From positions 1 through 34,015 of the forward strand of contig SVAL01000005.1 of NCBI GenBank assembly GCA_015059405.1: a stretch of 34,015 bases of DNA, written 5' to 3'. Position numbers and translations under genes: made by a program. The notes below the pieces were generated by a model, which was not told the DNA's origin, did not search any database, and saw nothing but the letters and a program-made list of their open reading frames with translations. Of the stretch, positions 23,101-30,293 are shown in pieces. Within the stretch, counting starts at the first letter, position 1. Every line of letters begins with the position of its first letter. The DNA comes from Bacillota bacterium. GTDB taxonomy: Bacteria; Bacillota_I; Bacilli_A; RF39; UBA660.

Positions 23101-24330
23101 GATTATAAAAAGAATTATTTTAAAGAAAATGATAAGAAACATACAGTATTATTTCCTGATATGACTAAGTTTCATATGCCTTTATTTGAAAGTGTATTAA
23201 AGAGTGAGGGATATAATGCAGTTCATTTAAGTGAAACTAATGATGAAATTATTGAAACAGGATTAAAATATGTTAATAATGATGCATGTTATCCAGCTAT
23301 TATAGTTATAGGTCAACTTATAAATGCTTTAAAGAGTGGAGAATATGATTTAGATAATACGAGTGTTATTATTACACAAACTGGTGGAGGATGTCGTGCT
23401 ACTAATTATATTGGTTTAATTAGAAAGGCGTTAAAAGATGCTGGTCTTGAACAAATATCTATTATTTCTCTTAATGTAAGTGGCCTTGAAAAAGAACAAG
23501 CATTTAAAGTAACTGCAAGTATGGCTAATAAAATTGTTCAAGCTTGTGTATATGGTGACTTATTAATGAAACTTTTACTTGGAACTAGACCTTATGAAGT
23601 TGAAAAGGGTACTAGTTATAAAGTTTATTCTAAATGGCAAAAGAAGTGCTATAAAGCAGTTAGTAAAGGTAATATAAAAGATTATAAGAAGAATATTAAG
23701 GCTATTATAGATGAATTTTTAAGTATTAAGGTGAAGAAAAAAGATTTACCTAAGGTTGGAATAGTAGGAGAAATTTTAATTAAATATCATAGTTTTGGAA
23801 ATGATCATTTAATTGAAAAATTAGAAGAGGAAGGCGTAGAAGTTTTTTTACCAGATTTAATGGGATTTGCGAAGTATTGTGCATATAATAATGTTATTAA
23901 AGAAAAATTGTTAAAGACTGGTAAGAAGACATCTATATTTAGTACAATAGCATTAAATCTAATAGATTTATATGAAAAACCTGTAAGGGAACTATTAAAA
24001 GGTACTAAATATCGAAGTACATGTAATATATATGAACTTGCTAAAAATGTTGAAGGAATTTTATCAACAGGAAATCAAACTGGTGAAGGATGGTTCTTAA
24101 CAGCTGAAATGGTTGAGTTAATTAAAGATGGTGTTGAAAACATTGTTTGTGTTCAACCATTTGCTTGTTTACCAAATCATATTGTTGGTAAATCGGTAAT
24201 TAAGAAGTTAAGAAATATATATAGTGATGCAAATATTGTAGCAATCGATTATGATCCAGGAGCAAGTCATACAAATCAAGTTAATCGAATAAAATTAATG
24301 TTAACTGTAGCAAAAGAGAAAACTAAATAG
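20110..24330 (+). CDS. Acyl-CoA dehydratase activase-related protein with two ASKHA domains
   Basis: A 1406-aa multidomain protein of the 2-hydroxyacyl-CoA dehydratase activator (HgdC/BcrAD) superfamily. ASKHA ATPase domain 1 (about 1-265): [33 protein letters not shown] and [11 protein letters not shown], with Cys in the positions that bind the bridging [4Fe-4S] cluster. Domain 2 (about 325-580): [35 protein letters not shown] and [10 protein letters not shown]. A Cys cluster ([11 protein letters not shown] and a later NRCERG) lies near 605-640, then DUF2229-type sequence ([20 protein letters not shown]) and a C-terminal dehydratase-subunit-like region ending [19 protein letters not shown]. 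Such giants are common in anaerobic Firmicutes, but their substrate is not known. No dehydratase subunit genes are adjacent. Strictly anaerobic life is implied. Confidence 0.92.
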   Translation: [1406 protein letters not shown]

Positions 24331-24344
24331 TTTTCTCTTTTTTA
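24313..24344 (+). terminator. Terminator of the activase-like gene
   Basis: 13-bp stem AAAGAGAAAACTA / TAGTTTTCTCTTT with a two-base loop and a T run; the stop codon lies in the stem. Confidence 0.9.
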
Positions 24345-24359
24345 TTGATTTTATTTTTA

Positions 24360-24386
24360 TTGTATGATACATTTGTTCTATATTAT
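24360..24386 (+). promoter_or_regulatory. Probable promoter of the RhuM-Fic leader
   Basis: TTGTAT (24360-24365), 15-base spacer, TATTAT (24381-24386). The start would be near 24393, at the foot of the first leader hairpin. The spacer is short; TATGAT at 24363-24368 is an alternative -10. Confidence 0.4.
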
Positions 24387-24392
24387 GGCTTA

Positions 24393-24548
24393 ACCTCGCA
24401 TTGTACGGGGTGCATTAGATACGTACCTTAGATTAGTAAGAAAGCAAAAAATAAGTAAAGGAGAAGACTTTTAGTAATAAGAGTAGACTAAAGTAACAAA
24501 ACATTAGGCTTTAGTAAATAAAATAATATTAATCTAAGGAGGTATATA
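24393..24548 (+). promoter_or_regulatory. Structured leader RNA with phased repeats and SD-pairing segment, upstream of RhuM-Fic
   Basis: About 155 bases whose 5' part is far more GC-rich than its surroundings. Elements: a hairpin ACCTCG-N7-CGGGGT (24393-24411), an alternative GTACG / CGTAC pair (24403-24426), CCTTAGATTA (24426-24435) exactly complementary to TAATCTAAGG (24530-24539), which contains the first half of the AAGGAGG ribosome site; and ACTAAAG (24487-24493), which can pair either upstream with ACTTTTAGT or downstream with CTTTAGT. AGTAA occurs at 24435, 24454, 24473, 24492 and 24513. This suggests RNA-level control of the toxin-like gene, or a regulatory RNA; no known riboswitch class was recognised. 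Confidence 0.55.
24435..24517 (+). repeat. Five AGTAA motifs at 19, 19, 19 and 21-base spacing
   Basis: Degenerate direct repeats of the form NNNNAGTAA plus ten mostly purine bases, e.g. GATTAGTAAGAAAGCAAAA, AATAAGTAAAGGAGAAGAC and TTTTAGTAATAAGAGTAGA. The spacing is close to two helical turns. Confidence 0.6.
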
Positions 24549-25487
24549 ATGTTAAATGAAATTATTTTATTTGAAAATCAAGAATTAAAATTAGAAGTAA
24601 ATGTTAAAGATGATACAGTTTGGTTGAATACTGAACAAATTGCAAAGCTGTTTGATAGGGATTATAAAACTATTAGAAAGCATATTAATAATGCTTTAAT
24701 GGAAGAATTAAAGGATGAAGTGGTTGTCGCAAAATTTGAGAATACCACTGAACATGGTGCGCTTAGTGGAAAGACTCAAACTCATAAAGTAGAATATTAT
24801 AATTTAGATATGATTTTAAGTGTTGGGTATAGGGTTAAAAGTAATAAAGGTATTATATTTAGAAAATGGGCTAATAGTGTATTAAAGGATTATTTGTTAA
24901 AAGGATATGCTGTTAATAAAAAGAGATTGGAATATTTAGAAAAGACTATTAAATTGATCGATATTGCTTGTAGAAGTGATGAAGAAAATGGTGTTTTAAA
25001 AGTTATAAATGATTATTCTAAGGCACTTGATTTATTAGATGATTATGATCATAGGACTTTGAGAAAATTAAAAGGTAATAATAGTGATATAAAGATTAAT
25101 TATGATGAATGTATGAGTATTATTAGTCAGTTAAAGTTTAATGAAAAAAGTAATTTGTTTGCATTAGAAAGAGATTTTGGTTTGAAAGGTATTATTAATG
25201 ATATATATCAGACTTTTGATAATAAAGATGTTTATTCCTCAATTGAAGAAAAGGGTGCTAATTTCTTATATATGATCGTTAAGAATCATGTTTTTATAGA
25301 TGGTAATAAAAGAATTGCAGCGACTTTGTTTATATATTTTTTACATTTTTATAACTTATTATATAAAGATAATGTTAAAGTAATAGATAATAATACTTTA
25401 ACTAGTTTGACTTTATTGATTGCGCAATCTAATCCTAAAGAAAAGGAGCTTATTATAGATTTAGTTGTAAATTTTTTAGTAAATTAA
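24549..25487 (+). CDS. RhuM-Fic/Doc family protein, possible toxin
   Basis: A 312-aa protein with an N-terminal RhuM-like domain (about 1-125; WLNTEQIAKLFDRDYKTIRK with a helix-turn-helix look, and the conserved YNLDMILSVGYRVKSNKG then FRKWAN) and a C-terminal Fic/Doc domain. The active-site motif is HVFIDGNKR at 247-255: like Doc, it has Lys after Gly-Asn where AMP-transferring Fic proteins usually have Gly, and Val replaces Pro after His. Doc phosphorylates EF-Tu (established for Doc); the activity here is unknown. No Phd or other antitoxin gene is next to it, and no clear inhibitory (S/T)xxxE(G/N) helix was identified. RBS AAGGAGG is excellent but is partly complementary to the leader. Confidence 0.9.
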   Translation: MLNEIILFENQELKLEVNVKDDTVWLNTEQIAKLFDRDYKTIRKHINNALMEELKDEVVVAKFENTTEHGALSGKTQTHKVEYYNLDMILSVGYRVKSNKGIIFRKWANSVLKDYLLKGYAVNKKRLEYLEKTIKLIDIACRSDEENGVLKVINDYSKALDLLDDYDHRTLRKLKGNNSDIKINYDECMSIISQLKFNEKSNLFALERDFGLKGIINDIYQTFDNKDVYSSIEEKGANFLYMIVKNHVFIDGNKRIAATLFIYFLHFYNLLYKDNVKVIDNNTLTSLTLLIAQSNPKEKELIIDLVVNFLVN

Positions 25488-25494
25488 AATATAT

Positions 25495-25521
25495 TAGACA
25501 CTTTTTAGTGTCTATTTTTTT
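25495..25521 (+). terminator. RhuM-Fic terminator
   Basis: TAGACACT-TTTT-AGTGTCTA followed by seven T. Confidence 0.9.
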
Positions 25522-25558
25522 GTTTTTTTCTAGTATTTATCATTATTTAATTAGAATT

Positions 25559-25567
25559 TGTTATAAT
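25559..25567 (+). promoter_or_regulatory. Extended -10 promoter of the Nudix gene
   Basis: TGTTATAAT, 22 bases before the ATG at 25589; the expected start is only about 15 bases before the start codon. Confidence 0.55.
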
Positions 25568-25588
25568 TATTTTGACTTGAGGTGGATT

Positions 25589-25972
25589 ATGAGGAAGGTA
25601 AATGTTGTAGCTGCACTTATAGAAAAGAATGGGTGTTTTTTACTTGCACAAAGAGCAGGAGGTTCTTTAAAGGGAAAATGGGAATTTCCTGGTGGTAAAG
25701 TAGAAGATTATGAAACAGAAGAAGAAGCTATTGTTAGAGAAATTTATGAAGAATTAAATATTTCTGTTAAGTGTGATGGTTTTGTTGATAAAACTATTTT
25801 TATAAAAGATGATAAAGAAATAACTTTAAATTTATATAGATGTACATATTTAAGTGGTGAAGTAGTATTAAGTGCTCATTCTTCATATATTTTTGTTGAT
25901 AAAAATTTACTTCTTACATATGATTTAGCTGATGCTGATATAGAACTAGCTAAAAGAGTAGTAAATAATTAA
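25589..25972 (+). CDS. mutT: MutT-type Nudix hydrolase
   Basis: A 127-aa Nudix protein, probably hydrolysing oxidised or non-canonical (d)NTPs to the monophosphate (family knowledge). It starts MRKVNVVAALIEKNGCFLLA and has the full Nudix box GGKVEDYETEEEAIVREIYE followed by ELNI; KWEFPGGK just before it is the MutT/YtkD-like form. The C-terminal region (SSYIFVDKNLLLTYDLADAD) resembles the 8-oxo-dGTPase/CTP pyrophosphohydrolase group, where a similar W/Y..L..Y.ADxD segment recognises the base. The ATG at 25589 follows TGAGGTGG; a 27-residue upstream extension crosses the promoter and is rejected. Confidence 0.92.
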   Translation: MRKVNVVAALIEKNGCFLLAQRAGGSLKGKWEFPGGKVEDYETEEEAIVREIYEELNISVKCDGFVDKTIFIKDDKEITLNLYRCTYLSGEVVLSAHSSYIFVDKNLLLTYDLADADIELAKRVVNN

Positions 25973-25994
25973 AAGAGTAATATAATGATAACAA

Positions 25995-26108
25995 GTAGGT
26001 AACGAAAGTTATTTTTTTATGGGAAAAAATGTAAATTTATTTTTATTAATAGATTTGTTGAAATATAGATTATTTTTTTGTTATAATTTGTTTTGTTAGT
26101 TACCTTAC
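25995..26108 (+). promoter_or_regulatory. MarR operon promoter and probable operator
   Basis: TTGAAA (26058-26063), 18-base spacer, extended -10 TGTTATAAT (26079-26087). At the expected start lies GTTAGTTACCTTAC (26095-26108), containing GTTA-GTTA repeats. Its part GTTACCTTAC appears inverted as GTAGGTAAC at 25995-26003, about 60 bases upstream of the -35. The pair may be MarR binding sites allowing looping (inference). Confidence 0.5.
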
Positions 26109-26120
26109 AGGAGTGATGAT

Positions 26121-26552
26121 ATGCGTAGAATAGTTGGGTATGAAGTTAAAACTTTGGAAAATTTAATAACAAGAAAAATTTTATTAACAGCAAAAGAAGC
26201 AGGATATCCTGCTCTTACAACTGTACAAATTAGAATAATGAGATATTTGTTTTTAAATAAAGATAAAGAGATTTATCAAAAAGATATAGAGAAGAATTTT
26301 GTTGTTAGAAGAAGTACAGCATCTGGTATTATTGATACTATGGAAAAAAATGGTATGCTAGAGAGAATGGATTCTGACCTAGATTTAAGAAGTAAGAGAA
26401 TTGTTTTAACAGATAAATATATTAATAAGATGGATTTATTAGAAGATTTAATTAATAAGTTTCAAGATGACTTATTAAGTGGTATTTCTGATAGTGAGTT
26501 AAATACTTTTTTTTCTGTTATAGATAAGATGAAAGCTAATTTAGAAAAGTAG
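26121..26552 (+). CDS. MarR family transcriptional regulator
   Basis: A 143-aa winged-helix regulator. Helices LTTVQIRIMRYLFLN and YQKDIEKNFVVRRSTASGII form the HTH, and the wing is MLERMDSDLDLRSKRIVLTD, the hallmark of MarR proteins (DxRxxRxxLT). MarR-type repressors usually control the adjacent exporter and release DNA when a small ligand binds (family knowledge). It is the first gene of a run with two ABC exporter subunits and an RDD protein; the next start lies 8 bases after its stop. SD ACAGGAGTG. Confidence 0.94.
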   Translation: MRRIVGYEVKTLENLITRKILLTAKEAGYPALTTVQIRIMRYLFLNKDKEIYQKDIEKNFVVRRSTASGIIDTMEKNGMLERMDSDLDLRSKRIVLTDKYINKMDLLEDLINKFQDDLLSGISDSELNTFFSVIDKMKANLEK

Positions 26553-26560
26553 GTGATTAG

Positions 26561-28324
26561 ATGTTTAAATTATTTAAAAAATTTACAAAAAAACAAGTTA
26601 TATTAATAATATGTAGTATTTTATTTGTTGCTTTTCATGTAGGAATAGAACTTAAAATTCCTGATTATATGTCAAAGATTACAGTTTTAGTTCAAACTGA
26701 AGGTAGTAAGATGTCTGATATATTAGAACAAGGTTTTTTAATGGTATTATGTGCTTTGTTTAGTTTACTTGCATCTTTTGTAGTTGGTTATTTGGCTGCA
26801 CTTTTATCGGCTTCTTTTTCTAGAAAACTAAGAAAAGATATTTTTAGTAAAGTTTCTAAATTCAGTATGAATGAAATAAAGAAGTTTTCTACTAGTAGTT
26901 TAATTACTAGAACGACTAATGATGTTACACAAATAGAGATGTTTATTGCGATGGGGTTACAAGCAATGGTAAAGGCGCCAATAATGTCTGTATGGGCTGT
27001 ATCTAAAATACTTGATAAAAGTATAGAGTGGAGTTTATTAACTGCTTGTTGTGTTGTTGTACTTTTAACAACTATTTCTATTTTAATGGTTATAGTTTTA
27101 CCTAGATTTGAAAAGGTACAAAAGTTAATAGATAAGGTAAATGGTGTTACTAGGGAAAATGTTACTGGTATTAGGGTAATAAGAGCTTTTAATGCTGAAA
27201 AGTATCAAGAGGGTAGATTTGAAAATGTTAATAGTGATTTAACTAATATGCAGTTATTTAATCAAAGATGTTTTTCAGTTATGAGTCCAATGATGTATAT
27301 TGTAATGCATTTTTTAACACTTGGTATTTATTTAATTGGAGCGTATTTAATTAATAGTGCTGGAATGATGGATAAGATGACTTTATTTAGTAATATGGTT
27401 GTATTTACTAGTTATGGAATGCATGTAATTATGTCATTTTTAATGCTTGCGATGATTTTTATGACTTGGCCAAGAGTTCAAGTATCTGCAAGACGTATTA
27501 ATGAAGTATTAGATGAAGAAATTACTATTAAAGATGGTACTTTAGACGAAGATGATATACATGAAGTAGGGACAATTGAATTTAGAAATGTTTCGTTTAA
27601 ATATCCAGATGCAGATGAATATGTATTAAGGGATATATCTTTTAAAGTTAATAAAGGTGAAACTATTGCTTTTATTGGTTCAACTGGTAGTGGAAAAAGT
27701 ACATTAATTAATTTAGTGCCTAGGTTTTATGATGTAACTGAAGGATCTATTTTAATAGATGGTGTAAATGTTAAGGATTATAAATTAGAAGTGCTTAATA
27801 ATAAAATAGGATATGTACCTCAAAAAGCAGTTATGTTTACAGGAACAGTTTCATCAAATGTTAGTTATGGGGATAATGGTAAAGAAAAAGCAGATAAAGC
27901 AAAAATAAAGAAAGCTATTGAAGTAGCTCAAGGTACTGATTTTGTTAGTAAGATGGATAAAAAGTATGATAGTCATATAGCTAGAGGTGGAACTAATATT
28001 AGTGGTGGTCAAAAACAAAGACTTTCGATTGCCCGAGCTATTGCAAGAGATCCTGAAATTTACATATTTGATGATAGTTTTTCAGCACTTGATTATAAGA
28101 CTGATTCTATTTTAAGAAAAGAGTTAAAGAATTATACAAAAGATGCAACTAGTATGATAGTTGCTCAAAGAATTGGTACTATTATGAATGCTGATAAGAT
28201 TGTTGTTTTAGATAAGGGTAAGTGTGTTGGTATTGGTACACATAAAGAATTATTAAAGAAGTGTTCTGTGTATAAAGAAATTGCTTTATCACAACTTAGT
28301 AAGGAGGAATTGGATAATGGCTAG
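26561..28324 (+). CDS. Heterodimeric ABC exporter, subunit with degenerate ATPase site
   Basis: A 587-aa half-transporter: six-helix exporter domain (about 10-320), then an NBD. Walker A GSTGSGKST, signature ISGGQKQRLSIARAIA, Walker B IYIFDDSFSALD. The catalytic Glu after Walker B is Asp505, and the switch His is Gln536 (VAQRIGTI), so its own site should hydrolyse poorly. Its signature is canonical and would complete the active site of the partner. This is the usual pattern of heterodimeric multidrug or lipid exporters such as BmrC/BmrD or TM287/288. The substrate is unknown; MarR control hints at drugs or toxic metabolites. It overlaps the next gene by 8 bases. Confidence 0.94.
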   Translation: MFKLFKKFTKKQVILIICSILFVAFHVGIELKIPDYMSKITVLVQTEGSKMSDILEQGFLMVLCALFSLLASFVVGYLAALLSASFSRKLRKDIFSKVSKFSMNEIKKFSTSSLITRTTNDVTQIEMFIAMGLQAMVKAPIMSVWAVSKILDKSIEWSLLTACCVVVLLTTISILMVIVLPRFEKVQKLIDKVNGVTRENVTGIRVIRAFNAEKYQEGRFENVNSDLTNMQLFNQRCFSVMSPMMYIVMHFLTLGIYLIGAYLINSAGMMDKMTLFSNMVVFTSYGMHVIMSFLMLAMIFMTWPRVQVSARRINEVLDEEITIKDGTLDEDDIHEVGTIEFRNVSFKYPDADEYVLRDISFKVNKGETIAFIGSTGSGKSTLINLVPRFYDVTEGSILIDGVNVKDYKLEVLNNKIGYVPQKAVMFTGTVSSNVSYGDNGKEKADKAKIKKAIEVAQGTDFVSKMDKKYDSHIARGGTNISGGQKQRLSIARAIARDPEIYIFDDSFSALDYKTDSILRKELKNYTKDATSMIVAQRIGTIMNADKIVVLDKGKCVGIGTHKELLKKCSVYKEIALSQLSKEELDNG

Positions 28325-30284
28325 ATTAATGGGACCTCCAAAAGGTGGTAATGTAATAGAAAAATCTAAAGACTTTAAAGGGTCTATGAAGAGATTGTTT
28401 TTAAGTTTAGAGAAATGGCGTTATTTATTTATATTTGCTTTAATACTTGCGATGATTAGTGCTATTTTATCATTAAATGCACCAAATCAATTGTCTAAAA
28501 TAACTGATGTTATTACTGAAGGATTAAAACCAAATATTAGTGAAGAGACTATTAATGATGTAATGACTGATACTTCAGTATCTATGGAAGATAAAATTAT
28601 AGCAGGAGAAATTTTTTCTAAATTTAGTGATGATTTAACTAAAGAAGAGATTTTAAAACTTATTTCTGATTTACCAATATCTGTTTATGAAAAGATTAAA
28701 CCTAGTATTGATATGGTTAGAGTTAAAGAAATAGCTATAGTTTTAGGTTGTTTATATTTATTTAGTGCGCTTTTAAGTTTTATTCAAGCTTATTCTATGA
28801 CTACTATTTCAAATAATTTTGCGAAGAGTCTAAGAAGTAAGATAAGTAATAAAATAAATAAACTTCCTCTTAAGTTTTTTGATCAACATGAAACTGGTGA
28901 TATTTTATCGAGAGTTACTAATGATGTAGATTTAATTGGTCATAATATGAATAATAGTTTAGCTAGTTTAGTTACTTCATCAACTTTATTTATAGGTTCA
29001 TTGATTATGATGTTTGTGACTAATTGGATTATGGCAATTACTGCAGTTTGCGCAACTGTTTTTGGATTTATGATGATGGGGATTATTTTAAAAAAGAGTC
29101 AAAAATACTTCGTACAAAGACAAGTTGAGTTAGGAGATTTAAATGGTCATATAGAAGAAATATATTCTGGTCATAATGTAGTTAAGGCTTATAATGGTGA
29201 TAAAGAAGCTTTAGAAGAGTTTAATAGATTAAATGATCGTTTATATGAATGTAATAGAAAGAGTCAATTTTTGTCTGGTTTAATGCATCCGATTATGGGA
29301 TTTGTTGGTAATTTCGGATATGTAGCTGTTTGTGTAGTTGGTGCTCTTCTTACTATGAATAATGTTATTTCTTTTGGGGTAATTGTTGCGTTTATGGTAT
29401 ATATTAGACAATTTACTAATCCTCTTAATCAAATAGCTCAAGCAATGACTAGTTTACAATCAGTAGCAGCTGCTAGTGAAAGGGTATTTGAATTTTTAGA
29501 TGAGAAAGAAATGAATACACAAGAAAATATTACTAGACATTTAGATAAGTCTAAAGTAAAAGGAAAAATTGAGTTTAAAAATGTTAAATTTGGTTATGAT
29601 AATGATAAAGTTATTATAAAAGATTTTAATGCTTTAGCTAAACCAGGTCAAAAAATTGCAATTGTTGGACCAACTGGTAGTGGTAAAACAACAATGGTTA
29701 ATTTACTTATGAAATTTTATGAAATTAATTCTGGTAATATTTATATAGATGGTGTTTCCACAAGGGAACTTTCTCGTGAAAATGTACGTGATTTATTTGT
29801 AATGGTTCTTCAAGATACTTGGTTATTTGAAGGTACTGTAAAAGAAAATATTAAGTTTAATAAAGAAGATGTCAGTGATGAAGAAATTTGGGAAGCATTG
29901 AAAGTGGTTGGTGTTGATCATTTTGTTAAGACTTTACCAAATAGTATTAATACTGTTTTAAAAGATGATGAAAGTATTTCAGCAGGACAAAAGCAATTAC
30001 TAACCATAGCGCGTGGTATGATTGTTGATGCACCTTTCTTGATTTTAGATGAAGCTACTTCTAATGTAGATACTCGTACTGAAGAATTAGTTCAAAAGGC
30101 AATGGATAAATTAACTGAAGGTAGAACAAGTTTTATTATTGCTCATCGTTTATCAACAATTAAAAATGCTGATTTGATATTAGTAATGAAAGATGGTAAT
30201 ATAATAGAACAAGGGAATCATAATGATCTTTTAAAGAAAAAAGGTTTTTATGCTGAATTATATAATTCTCAATTTCAAAGTTAG
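28317..30284 (+). CDS. Heterodimeric ABC exporter, catalytically competent subunit
   Basis: A 655-aa half-transporter. Start ATG 28317 (MARLMGPPKGG), inside the last codons of the preceding gene, with AAGGAGG upstream. An exporter membrane domain with an enlarged loop of about 70 residues between the first two helices (GLKPNISEETINDVMTDTSV and on, ending near KPSIDMVRVKEI), a feature of such subunits. NBD: Walker A GPTGSGKTT, Walker B FLILDEATSNVD with Glu579, and H-loop IIAHRLST, all canonical. The signature is ISAGQKQL with Ala for Gly, the expected companion change for the degenerate site. Pairs with the preceding subunit. Confidence 0.94.
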   Translation: MARLMGPPKGGNVIEKSKDFKGSMKRLFLSLEKWRYLFIFALILAMISAILSLNAPNQLSKITDVITEGLKPNISEETINDVMTDTSVSMEDKIIAGEIFSKFSDDLTKEEILKLISDLPISVYEKIKPSIDMVRVKEIAIVLGCLYLFSALLSFIQAYSMTTISNNFAKSLRSKISNKINKLPLKFFDQHETGDILSRVTNDVDLIGHNMNNSLASLVTSSTLFIGSLIMMFVTNWIMAITAVCATVFGFMMMGIILKKSQKYFVQRQVELGDLNGHIEEIYSGHNVVKAYNGDKEALEEFNRLNDRLYECNRKSQFLSGLMHPIMGFVGNFGYVAVCVVGALLTMNNVISFGVIVAFMVYIRQFTNPLNQIAQAMTSLQSVAAASERVFEFLDEKEMNTQENITRHLDKSKVKGKIEFKNVKFGYDNDKVIIKDFNALAKPGQKIAIVGPTGSGKTTMVNLLMKFYEINSGNIYIDGVSTRELSRENVRDLFVMVLQDTWLFEGTVKENIKFNKEDVSDEEIWEALKVVGVDHFVKTLPNSINTVLKDDESISAGQKQLLTIARGMIVDAPFLILDEATSNVDTRTEELVQKAMDKLTEGRTSFIIAHRLSTIKNADLILVMKDGNIIEQGNHNDLLKKKGFYAELYNSQFQS

Positions 30285-30293
30285 GTGAAAAGT

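Noticed and set aside
24457-24475. Leader peptide after the AAAGGAG in the RhuM-Fic leader
   Set aside because: No ATG, GTG or TTG stands at a usable distance, and a TAG follows at once.
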